Source of the DNA: Candidatus Gastranaerophilales bacterium
GTDB lineage: Bacteria; Cyanobacteriota; Vampirovibrionia; Gastranaerophilales; Gastranaerophilaceae
DNA: 64,000 bases
Direction: 5' to 3'
Assembly (NCBI GenBank): GCA_947588745.1
Contig: CANPYW010000004.1
Location: 1-64,000 of the forward strand
Shown one piece after another: positions 35,456 through 45,975 of the stretch; the first letter of the stretch is position 1, and each line of letters opens with the position of its first letter. A program made the position numbers and the translations under genes. The notes under the pieces were generated by a model that saw only the letters and a program-made list of their open reading frames with translations, was not told the DNA's origin and ran no database searches.

Positions 35456-37330
35456 ATGGATTATGAAAAAACATATAGTGAAGCTGTTGAAGAAATAAGA
35501 AATCGTCTTGATATACTGGACGTTGTTCAATCAAGAGTTGTGTTAAAAAAAAGAGGGGCAAATTACTGGGGATGTTGTCCGTTTCATAATGAAAAAACTC
35601 CTTCATTTTGTGTGAATGTACAAAAAGGAATTTTTAAGTGCTTCGGCTGTGGTGAAGGTGGAAATGCAATAACATTTTTAATGAAAATTAATAATCAATC
35701 ATTTTCTGAAGTCATACAAGATTTAGCACAGCAATTTAATATCCAATTGCCAGTTTTAAAAGGTAACAATAAAGAATTTATTGAAGAAAAGAAAAAAATA
35801 AAAAATGCAATAACAGAAGTTTGTGATTATTACCATAATAATTTGCTGACAAATAGTGAAGCATTAGGATATCTTGAAAAACGAGGAATAACCAAGGAAA
35901 TAATAGATAGCTATAAACTCGGGTTCGCAAAAAAAGGTTATAGTGAATTACAAACTTATTTTAAGGCAAAATATACTCCCCAAATTCTTGAGAAAGCAGG
36001 GCTTACCGTTAAAACAGAAAAAGGTGATACTGTAGACAGGTTTAGAAACAGAATAACTATTCCAATAAGGGATGAATTTGGTGATGTAATTGCTTTTGGT
36101 GCAAGAGCAATTGAAGCAAATCAAAAACCTAAATATTTAAACTCTCCCGATACAATTCTATACAATAAAAGCCGGATACTTTACGGTATTAATGTTGCTA
36201 AAGATGAAATGATTAAAGAAGATTATTGCGTTATCATGGAAGGTTATTTTGATGTAATATCCGCTCAGGCGGCAGGATTGAAAAATGCAATGGCGTCATG
36301 TGGTACGGCACTTACGGTTGACCATATTAAACTTATAGCTAAATATACAAAATCTAGAAAAATATTTTTGGCTTTTGATACCGATAATGCAGGTTTAAAT
36401 GCAACAAGAAGAAGCTCTGATGTTATAAAGGATGCTTTTTGCGGGCTTGGTAATATAAAAATTTTCGACCAGTCTTATGCCTCTATTAATGATGATAAAT
36501 ATGCCTGCGAAATTAGAGTAATTGCACCGTTTGAAAGCAAAGACCCCGACGAATACATTAGAGAATACGGAATTGATGAGTATAAAAAATACATCAAACA
36601 AGCACCCCTATTGATTGATTTTGAATTGGAGCAAATTTTAAAAGATTACAGGCATGACATATCTCCTACGGATAAGTTAGCAATTATAAAAAAAATCAGA
36701 CCTTTAATCGAGGAAATTCCGAATGTTATAGTTCAAAATGAATATATAAGATTAATTTCTGACCGTATAAATGTAGATGAAAGGGCATTAATAAAAGAAA
36801 TTAGTACAAACAAAAGTTATGATAACGTTATAAATACAGGGATAAGCGAAATTGTAACAAAAACTTCAAATATTTATGAAAAAGCACAAAAAAATTTATT
36901 ATGCTTGTTTTTAACAGGTGCAGACAATTCAGACATAGATTATTTAATAAAAGAAATAAAAAATGTTACATTTATAGATAAAAATTTAATTATTATCAAA
37001 GAAACGATTGACAAATTTTCATGTCAGATGAATAATGATGTGGAAAAATTGATACAAGCCCTGTATAGTCAATTTGCAGAGGATAATAATATAAAAGACA
37101 TAATAACTGACCTGATATATATGGCAGACAGCTTTAAAAATCTGACTGAAAGAGATTTTAAAGGAGCAATTCAGGAGAATATTTCAAAGATTCAACACTA
37201 CCAAACAGATTGTGAAAAAAAAGAACTAGCTTCTAAAAATAAAAATATGGGCAGCGATGATATTGAATCTATGCAATTTCAAATGCAGTTAAGAGAACGA
37301 ATAAAGAATAAACATAAAATCGGAGAATAA
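35456..37330 (+). CDS. dnaG: DNA primase
   Basis: DnaG (624 aa) synthesises RNA primers at the replication fork. The CHC2 zinc finger (Cys41, His44, Cys62, Cys65 in [12 protein letters not shown]...[10 protein letters not shown]) comes first, followed by the RNA polymerase core ([19 protein letters not shown]) and TOPRIM motifs [16 protein letters not shown] and FDTDNAG. The C-terminal helicase-binding region (~430-624) is poorly conserved, as usual. It starts 2 bp behind dgt, suggesting translational coupling, and is followed 5 bp later by rpoD. Confidence 0.96.
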   Translation: MDYEKTYSEAVEEIRNRLDILDVVQSRVVLKKRGANYWGCCPFHNEKTPSFCVNVQKGIFKCFGCGEGGNAITFLMKINNQSFSEVIQDLAQQFNIQLPVLKGNNKEFIEEKKKIKNAITEVCDYYHNNLLTNSEALGYLEKRGITKEIIDSYKLGFAKKGYSELQTYFKAKYTPQILEKAGLTVKTEKGDTVDRFRNRITIPIRDEFGDVIAFGARAIEANQKPKYLNSPDTILYNKSRILYGINVAKDEMIKEDYCVIMEGYFDVISAQAAGLKNAMASCGTALTVDHIKLIAKYTKSRKIFLAFDTDNAGLNATRRSSDVIKDAFCGLGNIKIFDQSYASINDDKYACEIRVIAPFESKDPDEYIREYGIDEYKKYIKQAPLLIDFELEQILKDYRHDISPTDKLAIIKKIRPLIEEIPNVIVQNEYIRLISDRINVDERALIKEISTNKSYDNVINTGISEIVTKTSNIYEKAQKNLLCLFLTGADNSDIDYLIKEIKNVTFIDKNLIIIKETIDKFSCQMNNDVEKLIQALYSQFAEDNNIKDIITDLIYMADSFKNLTERDFKGAIQENISKIQHYQTDCEKKELASKNKNMGSDDIESMQFQMQLRERIKNKHKIGE

Positions 37331-37335
37331 ATTTA

Positions 37336-38448
37336 ATGAACAAAAAGAAAAATTCAGATTTATCAGTTGTGGGTATAATGGATGAAGAAGAAAGTCTTGA
37401 AAGCAGACATTCCGAAACATCCGAAATCATTATGATGCAAGAATCAGAAACTATAAGTAGAGATAGTATCGATGTTATTATGAATTCGGAACGTAATAAA
37501 ATCATAGATACTATGGAAAATGAGGATTTATTTTCTACCGATATAGCAGAAGATGATGAAGATACTGATGAAGTTTCGCTTTCTGATGCATTATTAACTA
37601 AAGGTATTTCTTTTGATGACCCTGTAAGAATGTATTTAAGAGAAATTGGACGTATTAAATTATTGACGGCTGAACAAGAAATTGAGCTTGCTAAAAAAAT
37701 TATACAAGGTGGCAATGTTGGTGCTATTGCAAAAAGAAAACTTGTTCAAGCAAATTTAAGACTTGTTGTTAGTATAGCTAAAAAATATGTAGGTCGAGGC
37801 ATGCTGTTTTTAGATTTAATACAGGAAGGAAATCTTGGTTTAATTAGAGCGGCTGAAAAATTTGACCATGAAAGAGGTTATAAATTCTCAACCTATGCAA
37901 CATGGTGGATTAGACAAGCTATTACAAGAGCAATAGCTGATCAGGCTAGAACAATAAGAATACCTGTTCACATGGTTGAAACAATAAATAAACTCAAAAA
38001 AGTTACAAGAAAACTAGCACAAGAACTTTCAAGAAAGCCGACGGAAGAAGAATTAGCTATGGAAATGAATATATCAGTTCCAAAACTTCGTGAAATTATA
38101 AAAGTAGCTCAAGAACCCTTATCATTAGAAACTCCTATCGGCAAGGAAGAAGATTCCAGATTGGGTGATTTTATAGAAGATAAGGATGCGGATGCTCCTG
38201 TTAAAACAGTTGCTCAAGAACTTTTAAGAGAAGATTTAGCAGAAGTTTTAAGCGGGCTTTCTCCTCGTGAAAGAGATGTTTTAAGATTAAGATTTGGTAT
38301 GGATGACGGACGTCAAAGAACTTTGGAAGAAGTAGGACAGTTATTTGGTGTTACCAGAGAACGAATCAGACAAATTGAAGCTAAGGCTTTAAGAAAATTA
38401 AGACATCCAAACAGAAGTAAAAGATTGAAAGAGTACATAGAAGTATAA
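37336..38448 (+). CDS. rpoD: RNA polymerase primary sigma factor (sigma-70)
   Basis: A 370-aa group 1 sigma factor. A ~95-residue acidic N-terminal extension replaces the long region 1.1 of proteobacteria. Region 1.2 ([21 protein letters not shown]), region 2 ([42 protein letters not shown]), region 3 and region 4.2 ([30 protein letters not shown]) are complete. The presence of a standard sigma-70 agrees with the TTGACA/TATAAT promoters seen nearby. It is the last gene of dgt-dnaG-rpoD and is followed by a strong terminator. Confidence 0.97.
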   Translation: MNKKKNSDLSVVGIMDEEESLESRHSETSEIIMMQESETISRDSIDVIMNSERNKIIDTMENEDLFSTDIAEDDEDTDEVSLSDALLTKGISFDDPVRMYLREIGRIKLLTAEQEIELAKKIIQGGNVGAIAKRKLVQANLRLVVSIAKKYVGRGMLFLDLIQEGNLGLIRAAEKFDHERGYKFSTYATWWIRQAITRAIADQARTIRIPVHMVETINKLKKVTRKLAQELSRKPTEEELAMEMNISVPKLREIIKVAQEPLSLETPIGKEEDSRLGDFIEDKDADAPVKTVAQELLREDLAEVLSGLSPRERDVLRLRFGMDDGRQRTLEEVGQLFGVTRERIRQIEAKALRKLRHPNRSKRLKEYIEV

Positions 38449-38453
38449 AATAT

Positions 38454-38486
38454 AAGAGGAGAATAAAATATATTCTCCTCTTTTTT
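38454..38486. terminator. Terminator rpoD / 38503 gene
   Basis: 12-bp perfect stem AAGAGGAGAATA / TATTCTCCTCTT, 5-base loop, T6, between converging genes. Confidence 0.93.
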
Positions 38487-38502
38487 CTCTTATTTTTTAT
38501 TC

Positions 38503-38988
38503 TTAATTATTTTTAATGTTGTCATAAATAATTGCGGCTTCCTCATCTGAAATATCTTTCATATAGTTTTCAACATATTGTTTTGCCATTTGAGCTTTTA
38601 TTGAAATTATATCTGCATTTTTGACCGAGTTTAAAACTTGAGATTGAAAACATTTGTTTTCTCCTACTCTAGAAGGCACTGATTCGCCGGCATTAACAGA
38701 AAAAGGGTAACGGTATCTGCTTTTTAAGACTGCGGAAACTTTTTGTCCTTTTAAATTACCTGTTATAACTGTTTCTAACCAATCTTTTTCATCATCCCAT
38801 CCGTTATCTTCGTGTGTTTTTTCAATATTAATAACGTAGTTATCGTCGAAATTATTTAATACTTTTGAACCTGAAATTTGGCTTTCTAATTCTTTTATAA
38901 ATTGTTTATTATTTAGTTCATTTTTTGTACGCTTATTTAAACTCGCTGAAAATGATAGTAATCTTGAATTAACGCTGTTTATCAACAT
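38503..38988 (-). CDS. Uncharacterised protein
   Basis: A 161-aa protein with no recognised domain. The N terminus (MLINSVNSRLLSFSASLNKR) has no signal peptide but resembles in style the Asn/Ser-rich starts of other unknown proteins in this window. The centre is mixed alpha-beta with a WDDEKDWLETVITG segment and a strand-rich VSAVLKSRYRYPFSVN. The C terminus is helical and acidic (VENYMKDISDEEAAIIYDNI). AAGGAATT precedes the ATG. Single gene, divergent from pheT. Confidence 0.7.
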   Translation of the reverse strand: MLINSVNSRLLSFSASLNKRTKNELNNKQFIKELESQISGSKVLNNFDDNYVINIEKTHEDNGWDDEKDWLETVITGNLKGQKVSAVLKSRYRYPFSVNAGESVPSRVGENKCFQSQVLNSVKNADIISIKAQMAKQYVENYMKDISDEEAAIIYDNIKNN

Positions 38989-39113
38989 AAAAAATTCCTT
39001 TCTTTATGAATATTAGCATAAAGAAAGAAAAAATTTTGTTAAAAAATAAATACAGTGTGCAATATGAGTCTATTTATAATAAAATTAAAGAAAAGTATAA
39101 AGAGGGTTTAAAG

Positions 39114-41567
39114 ATGAGAGTATCATTAGAATGGTTAAATGAATTTGTTGATATTAGTGATTTAACTGTTGAAGAAATTGTTAATAAGCTTACTATGAGC
39201 GGGCTTGAAGTGGAAAACATTGAAAAAATCGGTGCAAAATTTACAAATATTATTACGGCACAAATTCTGGCTATAAAAGCACATCCTAACGCTGATAAAT
39301 TGCATCTCGTTGATGTAGATACAGGCAGGGGAATTAAGACTGTAGTTTGTGGTGCACAAAATATTAAAGAAGGTCAGATTATACCTTATGCTTCAGTCGG
39401 TTCAAAAGTATTATCCAGAAAAACCGGTGAACAGTATGAATTGACACCTGCTGTTATTAGAGGAATTGAGTCGCAAGGCATGCTTTGTTCTCAAGATGAA
39501 CTTGGTCTTGAAAATATGCAGGAAGAAGATGGTATTTTAGTTTTAAACAGAATTTTTAAGGATATTAAAATCGGGCATGATATTAATGAATTGTTAAATA
39601 TTACTGAAGATACAATTTTAGATGTTGCACCCACTCCAAATAGAGGAGATGAAATGTCTATTGTGGGTGTTGCAAGAGAAATTGCTTCTTTGTTTAATAA
39701 AAAATTAAAATATAATCAGGTTGCTGATTTTGATTTGAAAAAATCATCAAATTTTATTGTAGAAATAATTGATAAAGATACTTGCAAATATTATTCCGCA
39801 GGTATATTAAACGATGTTCATATTAAACCGTCACCTGATTGGATGAAACGAAGATTGGAAGTTTCCGGAATAAGGTCTATAAATAATATTGTTGATATAA
39901 CTAATTATGTTATGCTTGAAACAGGGCAGCCTTTCCATGCTTTTGATAGAGATAAATTAAATGGTTATATTTGTGTCAGACGTGCCAAAAATGGTGAAAA
40001 ATTAGTTACACTTGATAATGTAGAGCGTACACTTAATACTGATTCTGTTTTATGTGCGACTAAAGATTATGGTGTTTGCATTGCGGGGGTATTTGGCGGA
40101 CATAATTCAGAAATTGATGAAAATACTAAAAATATTGTTCTTGAAGCAGCATATTTTATGCCTCATACAACAAGAAAAAATTATAGAAGTATAGGATATA
40201 AAAGTGAAGCATGTGCACGCTTTGAAAGAGGAATTGATATAGAATCGACAAAGCCTGCTTTATATAGAGCCATTAATCTTTTAATCAAATATGCAGATGC
40301 AAAATTTGACGGTATTGTTGAAACAGGTATCAACAAATCAGATGATAGAGTTATAACATTAAGGTTTAATCAAATAAAAAGGTACTTAGGCTGTAATATT
40401 GAACAGGATAAATGTGTAGAAATCTTAAAAAATCTTGGTTTTGAATTAATTAATAGAACTTCAGAAACGGCAAGTTTTAAAGTCCCAGGTTTCAGAATTA
40501 ATGATGTAATTCAAGAAGTTGATTTAATTGAAGAAATTGCAAGAATATACAATTATGACAGTATTGAACCAACATTACCTAATAAAACACATTCTCCCGA
40601 AATTACTAATGAAGAAATAATGCTAAAAAGAATAAACGCTTTATTTTTAGGATATGGATTTAATGAAGCAGTTACATCGTCATTAATAGGTGAACCTTTG
40701 TTAAATCAATTTGGTTTATCTTATAAAAAAGAGGAAGCTGTATTTGTTCAAAATCCTCAATCTGAAGATCATACAATGCTAAGACAGACTACTATTTGTA
40801 ATTTATTATCAACTTTAAAATACAATTTTGATAACGGTCAAAAGAATGTATGGTTGTATGAAACAGGTAAAACTTATTTTGTAAAACATCCTGCTGAAAA
40901 AATAAATAGCGGAGTAGAAGAAAATAGAATTATTTCCGGAATAGTTACCGGTGAAACAAATAATAATTTGTGGAAAAATAATGGAAAATTTGATTTTTAC
41001 ACATTAAAAGGAGTATTAGAAAGTTTGTTCAAGCTCTTAAATATATCTCAAAGAGTCAAATTATCGACCGGTGAAGAGTGTGAGTATCTTCATCCCGGCA
41101 GAAGTGCAAAGGTTATATTGTTAGGTAAAGAACCTGTTACAATAGGATATTTTGGAGAAATATATCCTTTAATAAAAGATAAAATGAAAATTAATCAAGA
41201 TATTTATTTGTTTGAATTAAATCTGGGTAAACTTCTTGAAGCGGCAGTTTATCATACACAAAGATATAAGCCTTTACCGCAGTTTTTGGAAGTACAAAGA
41301 GATATTTCTTTTTCAATAGATAAAACAGTTTCAAATGAACAAATCGTTTTGGCTGTTAAAAAATGTGCTAATAATAAATTGTTCAAGGGTGTAAATCTTT
41401 TTGATATATATCAAGGTGAGCATATAAAAGACGGTTGTAAAAGTTTAGCATACCGAATAATTCTTCAAAATGAAGAGGCAACTTTAACTGATGAAATAAT
41501 TGATAGTGAAATTAATAATATTAAAACCGGATTAATCAAAAAGTTTCCGACAATCAATTTTAGATAA
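39114..41567 (+). CDS. pheT: Phenylalanine-tRNA ligase beta subunit
   Basis: PheT (817 aa) is the beta subunit of the alpha2-beta2 Phe-tRNA synthetase. Domains in order: N-terminal MRVSLEWLNEFVDI, EMAP-type tRNA-binding fold (HPNADKLHLVDVDTG, VVCGAQNI), B3/4 editing domain, B5 (KRYLGCNI region), the catalytic-like core (FNEAVTSSLIGEP) and a C-terminal ferredoxin-fold anticodon-binding domain (PLPQFLEVQRDISFSID). I take the ATG at 39114, with GAGGG 7 bases before it and the family start. An upstream ATG at 39006 would add 36 unrelated residues. pheS is not adjacent, which is unusual for bacteria that keep pheST together. Confidence 0.95.
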   Translation: MRVSLEWLNEFVDISDLTVEEIVNKLTMSGLEVENIEKIGAKFTNIITAQILAIKAHPNADKLHLVDVDTGRGIKTVVCGAQNIKEGQIIPYASVGSKVLSRKTGEQYELTPAVIRGIESQGMLCSQDELGLENMQEEDGILVLNRIFKDIKIGHDINELLNITEDTILDVAPTPNRGDEMSIVGVAREIASLFNKKLKYNQVADFDLKKSSNFIVEIIDKDTCKYYSAGILNDVHIKPSPDWMKRRLEVSGIRSINNIVDITNYVMLETGQPFHAFDRDKLNGYICVRRAKNGEKLVTLDNVERTLNTDSVLCATKDYGVCIAGVFGGHNSEIDENTKNIVLEAAYFMPHTTRKNYRSIGYKSEACARFERGIDIESTKPALYRAINLLIKYADAKFDGIVETGINKSDDRVITLRFNQIKRYLGCNIEQDKCVEILKNLGFELINRTSETASFKVPGFRINDVIQEVDLIEEIARIYNYDSIEPTLPNKTHSPEITNEEIMLKRINALFLGYGFNEAVTSSLIGEPLLNQFGLSYKKEEAVFVQNPQSEDHTMLRQTTICNLLSTLKYNFDNGQKNVWLYETGKTYFVKHPAEKINSGVEENRIISGIVTGETNNNLWKNNGKFDFYTLKGVLESLFKLLNISQRVKLSTGEECEYLHPGRSAKVILLGKEPVTIGYFGEIYPLIKDKMKINQDIYLFELNLGKLLEAAVYHTQRYKPLPQFLEVQRDISFSIDKTVSNEQIVLAVKKCANNKLFKGVNLFDIYQGEHIKDGCKSLAYRIILQNEEATLTDEIIDSEINNIKTGLIKKFPTINFR

Positions 41568-41585
41568 AAGTCTAACAATATTGTT

Positions 41586-41617
41586 AAAAAGTACGAATTT
41601 TAATTCGTACTTTTTTT
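41586..41617 (+). terminator. Intrinsic terminator of pheT
   Basis: 14-bp stem AAAAAGTACGAATT / AATTCGTACTTTTT with a minimal loop, T7. Confidence 0.92.
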
Positions 41618-41747
41618 ATGCAACAAATAAATATAATATATAATAATAAATATTACTAAATTTTGTATCATAACGTAATAATTGAATAAAAAATATTGAA
41701 TTAAAGAATTAAAAAGTTATAATAATTATAGATTAGGATGTACGGAC

Positions 41748-41813
41748 ATGGTAGAAAAACAAAATGTACATATTAATTTGGGGATAATTCAAGGAGGAAT
41801 TTTTAGTGCTTAG
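41748..41813 (+). CDS. Possible 21-aa leader ORF overlapping the next gene
   Basis: ATG at 41748 with AGGA upstream encodes a 21-residue peptide (starts MVEKQNVHIN, ends GGIFSA) whose stop overlaps the GTG start of the following gene in another frame. It contains that gene's AAGGAGG binding site. This could couple translation, or it could be chance. Confidence 0.3.
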   Translation: MVEKQNVHINLGIIQGGIFSA

Positions 41814-42024
41814 AAGCAGAGATATGGGAAGATCCATTGCAGTAAGACGATGGACAAATACGGCTTTAGATTGTTACAAAAGAGGCTGTGTTTGTGAAGG
41901 TTGTTTTTATACAGACTTTTTCAGTGGTACATCACAAAAGTGTCAAATGAAAGCTTCTGTATTAGAATTGGTGAGAGTATTAGGGAAACCAAATGTTGAA
42001 ATTCAACAAGTATTGGTAGATTAA
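41806..42024 (+). CDS. Small cysteine-rich protein
   Basis: A 72-aa protein starting with GTG, supported by AAGGAGG ending 7 bases upstream. It carries basic residues at the N terminus (LRSRDMGRSIAVRRW) and five cysteines in CYKRGCVCEGCFY...KCQMK, a spacing suited to a zinc ribbon or small metal site. The remainder is a helix (ASVLELVRVLGKPNVEI). I do not recognise the family. It is a single gene with its own terminator and a 188-bp AT-rich 5' region downstream of the pheT terminator. Function unknown, perhaps nucleic-acid binding. Confidence 0.78.
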   Translation: MLRSRDMGRSIAVRRWTNTALDCYKRGCVCEGCFYTDFFSGTSQKCQMKASVLELVRVLGKPNVEIQQVLVD

Positions 42025-42042
42025 TTATCAGAATATTTTTGT

Positions 42043-42069
42043 AAAGCTTCTATTTTATAGAAGCTTTTT
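42043..42069 (+). terminator. Terminator of the small Cys-rich gene
   Basis: AAAGCTTCTAT / ATAGAAGCTTT stem with a 3-base loop and following T-run. Confidence 0.82.
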
Positions 42070-42085
42070 ATTTTGTAAAAATACT

Positions 42086-42113
42086 AAAAAAAAGAAACTG
42101 CTTATACAGTTTC
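42086..42113 (-). terminator. Terminator of the SLC1-type symporter gene
   Basis: GAAACTG / CAGTTTC stem with 6-base loop. The T-run is on the minus strand (complement of A 42086-42093). Confidence 0.75.
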
Positions 42114-42138
42114 TCTTTTTAGTTGTTTGTTTTGATAT

Positions 42139-43470
42139 TTATATTATTTCTTTATAACCTTCTGTGTTATTTAATAAATCATAATCAATTTCATTCTCGT
42201 TATCAGCTATAATTGCGGCAACAACGGCATCACTTGCTACATTTACCGTCGTTCTTAACATATCAACAATACGGTCAAATGCGAATAAGAAAGCAAAACC
42301 TTCAACCAGTTCTTGAGGAGTTAATCCTAAACCGTTAAGAACCAATGCAATTGTAATTAAACCTGCACCGGGGATACCTGCACAGGTACTTGATGAAATT
42401 AAAGCCAATACCATTATTTCTATAATTTGCATGGGTTCAAGTGTAACTCCATAAGCTTGTGTAAGGAATATAACTGCAACTGTTTGAAATAAAGCCGTAC
42501 CATCCATATTAAGCGTAGCCCCCAATGGTAAAACGAAACTACAGATTTTATGTGATATGCCTCGTTTTTCGCAGCAAGCGATTGTTAAAGGTAATGTAGC
42601 ACTGCTGCTTGCAGTACCAAATGCAACTAAGAGTGCTTCTATTATAGCGGTATAGAATGTTCCGACTGGAACTTTACTGAATACTTTCATTAATAGCGGA
42701 TAAAGAATAAAAAATTGAATAATGAAACCGCAGGCAATAACCGCAAATAATTTTGAAATTGTTGAGAATATGCTTATGCCGAATGAAGCAACAGATACTG
42801 TGGTTAAAGCGAAAATACCCGGTGCTGCAAATACCATAATCCAATCTGTTATTTTCATTGTTGCGGCGAAAACCGATTCAAAGAAAGAAACGATAGGACG
42901 ATTAATTTCTCCGACTTTAGCGAGTGCTAAAGAGAAGAATAAAGCGAAAAAGATGATTGGTATCATCTCTCCTTTTGCCAGTGATTCCAAAGGATTTTGT
43001 GGTATCATATTAAGAAATAATGCACCGACTTGACCTCTTTGTTCTGCAATTGCCTGATTAACTTGATTTTGAATGTCGATAGCCGAGGCTTGACTGATAA
43101 ATTCTTGTACACCAAGACCCGGTTTTATTGTAAGAACAAGGGCTGCACCTATGACAACCGCAAGAACAGTAATTATACCATAATAAAGGAGCATTTTCTT
43201 TCCAAATTTACCGATTTGTTTGCTGTCACCGATACTTGATATACCAACAACAATGGCACTGCAAACAAGTGGAATAACAACCATTTGAATAATTCTGATA
43301 AATGCCTGTCCTACTACATTTAAAATTTTAAGAATAGGTTGAAAAGAATCGGGATTATTATTTAAGTAGTTACCAAAAATTATACCGGCAATAATCGCTA
43401 AAAATATATGCCAATTACGTTTTATTCCTAGTCCTATGGCAACAAATAATGTTTGTACGTGTAATTTCAT
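42139..43470 (-). CDS. Dicarboxylate/amino acid:cation symporter (DAACS/SLC1 family)
   Basis: A 443-aa integral membrane carrier of the GltP/DctA/SstT family that imports acidic or neutral amino acids or C4-dicarboxylates with Na+ or H+. The two re-entrant hairpins are recognisable: the serine-rich ASSSATLPLT (hairpin 1) and GIPGAGLI (hairpin 2). The helix 7 motif NMDGTALFQ provides cation ligands, and helix 8 carries RTTVNVASDAV. About eight membrane helices are predicted. The residue after RTTVNV (SD rather than GD) does not clearly separate glutamate from serine/threonine use. Monocistronic. Confidence 0.92.
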   Translation of the reverse strand: MKLHVQTLFVAIGLGIKRNWHIFLAIIAGIIFGNYLNNNPDSFQPILKILNVVGQAFIRIIQMVVIPLVCSAIVVGISSIGDSKQIGKFGKKMLLYYGIITVLAVVIGAALVLTIKPGLGVQEFISQASAIDIQNQVNQAIAEQRGQVGALFLNMIPQNPLESLAKGEMIPIIFFALFFSLALAKVGEINRPIVSFFESVFAATMKITDWIMVFAAPGIFALTTVSVASFGISIFSTISKLFAVIACGFIIQFFILYPLLMKVFSKVPVGTFYTAIIEALLVAFGTASSSATLPLTIACCEKRGISHKICSFVLPLGATLNMDGTALFQTVAVIFLTQAYGVTLEPMQIIEIMVLALISSSTCAGIPGAGLITIALVLNGLGLTPQELVEGFAFLFAFDRIVDMLRTTVNVASDAVVAAIIADNENEIDYDLLNNTEGYKEII

Positions 43471-43673
43471 ATAAACCTCATATTCTTATCGATAAAAATT
43501 TGCTAAATACATTATATATTAATGATTTTGCACAAATTACGAATAAAATTGTACAATTATTTTAGCAATAATTCAACTATTTTATTTATGTGAATGATAA
43601 GATACACAAAAACGAATTTTGTAATAAAATTTTGTTATAATAAAATAATTATATATAAGATTAGTCGAAAGAT

Positions 43674-45095
43674 ATGTGCATGGAAAATATTAAAAATAAA
43701 AAGTTTCATTTTATTGCTGTTGGCGGTGTTGGAATGAGTGGTTTAGCAAAGTATTTAACTGAACTTGGTGCTGAAGTTAGCGGTTCTGATTTTCAAAAGA
43801 GCAAATATACTGATTTATTAATAAAATGCGGTGTAAAAGTGTCTATTGGGCATAATAGTGAACTTATAAATCCTGATATGATTGTTGTTGCCAGCAGTGC
43901 AATTAAAAATGATAATCCTGAAATTATTAGGGCTAAGGAACTCAATCTAAAGATTTATCATCGTTCTGATATATTAAAAATGATATCTGATGAATTTTCA
44001 AATAATCAGAAGTCTTGTTTTATAGGATTTTCGGGTACTCATGGTAAAACAACAACCAGCGGGTTATCTTCTTATATACTTTCAAAAGCCGGATATAGAC
44101 CATCGTTTGTTGTTGGCGGTATTATTCCTGAGTTAAATACTAACGGATTTTATTGTGATGATAAATATTTTGTTGCTGAGTTGGATGAATCTGACGGAAC
44201 AATTCAAAAATATTCTACGGATATTGCAGTTATAAATAATATTGAAGAAGATCATCTTGATTATTATGTGAATGGACTTGAAGATATAGTTAAAGTTTTT
44301 AATAATTATTTGTCCAATAAACCTTCGCAAAAAGTAATCATTAATAATGATAATTCGGGTGTGTGTTATTTTATGAAATTATATCCTGATTATAATTTTA
44401 TAACATTCGGTTTGAATTCTGCTGATTACACTGCAAAAAATATTTCTTATAAAGGTTTTGGGTCTAAATTTGATGTGTATTATAAGTCTGAATATAAAGA
44501 TACAATTGAATTAACAATTCCCGGAATGCATAATGTATACAATTCGCTTGCGGTTTATGCTGCACTTAATGAGGCGGGTGTTGATATGAGTAATTTATCT
44601 GAATACTTTACCGATTTTTCGGGAATGGGTAGAAGATTTCAAAAAGTTTGCAGTTTTAACGGTATAGAAATATTTGATGATTATGCTCATCATCCAAGCG
44701 AAATTAAAACTACATTAAAAAGTATAGCCAATACAAAAACAGAAGGAAAAAGGCTTGTTGCTGTATTCCAGCCTCACCGTTATACAAGATTAAAATCCTT
44801 GTGGGATGAGTTTAAACTTGCATTTAATGATGCCGATAAACTTATAATTCTTGATGTCTTTTCTGCGGGTGAAGATAAGATTGATAATATTTGTTCAAGT
44901 AATTTTGCACGTGAAATTTCTCATAAAGATGTTGTATACATTCCGGGTTCAATTGAAGAAGCAGCTGAAAAATTAACAAATCACATCAATAAAGGTGATA
45001 TAGTAATAACTCTTGGTGCGGGAACAATAACAAAACTCGGAAAATTAGTTGAAGAAAACTATAAAAAGGTAAATAGAATTGGTGCTGCGAATTAA
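43674..45095 (+). CDS. murC: UDP-N-acetylmuramate--L-alanine ligase
   Basis: MurC (473 aa) adds L-Ala to UDP-MurNAc in peptidoglycan precursor synthesis. The N-terminal Rossmann motif FIAVGGVGMSGLAKYL, the ATP P-loop GFSGTHGKTTTSG near 125 and the DDYAHHPSEIKTTLK and FQPHRYTR C-terminal motifs are present. Start choice is uncertain: ATG 43674 or the ATG two codons later, as neither has a strong Shine-Dalgarno. It leads the overlapping cluster murC-murB-ddl-ftsQ, a part of the classic dcw cluster. Confidence 0.96.
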   Translation: MCMENIKNKKFHFIAVGGVGMSGLAKYLTELGAEVSGSDFQKSKYTDLLIKCGVKVSIGHNSELINPDMIVVASSAIKNDNPEIIRAKELNLKIYHRSDILKMISDEFSNNQKSCFIGFSGTHGKTTTSGLSSYILSKAGYRPSFVVGGIIPELNTNGFYCDDKYFVAELDESDGTIQKYSTDIAVINNIEEDHLDYYVNGLEDIVKVFNNYLSNKPSQKVIINNDNSGVCYFMKLYPDYNFITFGLNSADYTAKNISYKGFGSKFDVYYKSEYKDTIELTIPGMHNVYNSLAVYAALNEAGVDMSNLSEYFTDFSGMGRRFQKVCSFNGIEIFDDYAHHPSEIKTTLKSIANTKTEGKRLVAVFQPHRYTRLKSLWDEFKLAFNDADKLIILDVFSAGEDKIDNICSSNFAREISHKDVVYIPGSIEEAAEKLTNHINKGDIVITLGAGTITKLGKLVEENYKKVNRIGAAN

Positions 45096-45975
45096 CGATT
45101 ATATAATTAAAAATGAATCTACCTTTCGGATAGGCGGTGCGGTTCAAGAGGTATTTTTCCCCGAAAGTATTGATGAATTGCTGGTATTATTAAAACAAAA
45201 AAATTATGATATTGTTTTGGGAAATTGTTCTAATGTTCTTTTTAGTTCACAAAAAATAAATAAAACGATAATATTAACAAAAAAGATAAATAATTTTACT
45301 TTTGACGGAAATAAACTTTATGTGAGCTGCGGTGTTAGAGGGCCTATAATATCAAATGAATGTTTAAAAAGAAATTTAACCGGATTTGAGTTTTTAATTG
45401 GATTTCCGGGCAGTTTCGGCGGAATGATAGCAATGAATGCTTCAGCACATGGACAATCTATTTCAGATACGTTTATTAAAGCAGAGATATATAATGTTGA
45501 TAAGAAAAAAGTACAAATTTTTACTAAATCCGATATGAATTTTTCTTATAGAAATTCAATAATAAAAGATAAAAATTTTATTGTTTTAAATGCTGAATTT
45601 GAACTTAAAAATGGCGAATTTGATAAAATAAAAGATATAATGGATAGAAACAAATCTTTTAGAACACAAAATCAACCCGGTCTTACCTATGGTAATGCCG
45701 GTAGTATATTCAAAAATCCTATTAATGACTCTGCTGGCAGATTATTGGATTTGTGTGAACTGAAAGGTTGTAAATCAGGCGGTGCAATGGTTTTTGAAAA
45801 ACATGCCAATATAATTATAAATTATAATAATGCAACATCTTTAGATGTGATACAATTAATGCACAAAATGTATTCAAAAGTAAAAGAAAAATATACAATA
45901 GAGTTAGAACCCGAAATAATTTATGTAGGTAGTGATAAAACGGAAAATATGTTATGGAAAGAAATGAAAAAATAA
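45079..45975 (+). CDS. murB: UDP-N-acetylenolpyruvoylglucosamine reductase
   Basis: MurB (298 aa) reduces UDP-GlcNAc-enolpyruvate to UDP-MurNAc with NADPH and FAD. FAD motifs STFRIGGAV and FLIGFPGSFGGMIAMNASAHG, the YRNS arginine, the catalytic serine in GNAGSIFKNP and the distal Glu in ELEPEII are visible. There is no ATG. TTG at 45079 or GTG at 45082 starts it, inside the last codons of murC (17-bp overlap), so translation is probably coupled. It overlaps ddl by 22 bp. Confidence 0.95.
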   Translation: MVLRINDYIIKNESTFRIGGAVQEVFFPESIDELLVLLKQKNYDIVLGNCSNVLFSSQKINKTIILTKKINNFTFDGNKLYVSCGVRGPIISNECLKRNLTGFEFLIGFPGSFGGMIAMNASAHGQSISDTFIKAEIYNVDKKKVQIFTKSDMNFSYRNSIIKDKNFIVLNAEFELKNGEFDKIKDIMDRNKSFRTQNQPGLTYGNAGSIFKNPINDSAGRLLDLCELKGCKSGGAMVFEKHANIIINYNNATSLDVIQLMHKMYSKVKEKYTIELEPEIIYVGSDKTENMLWKEMKK

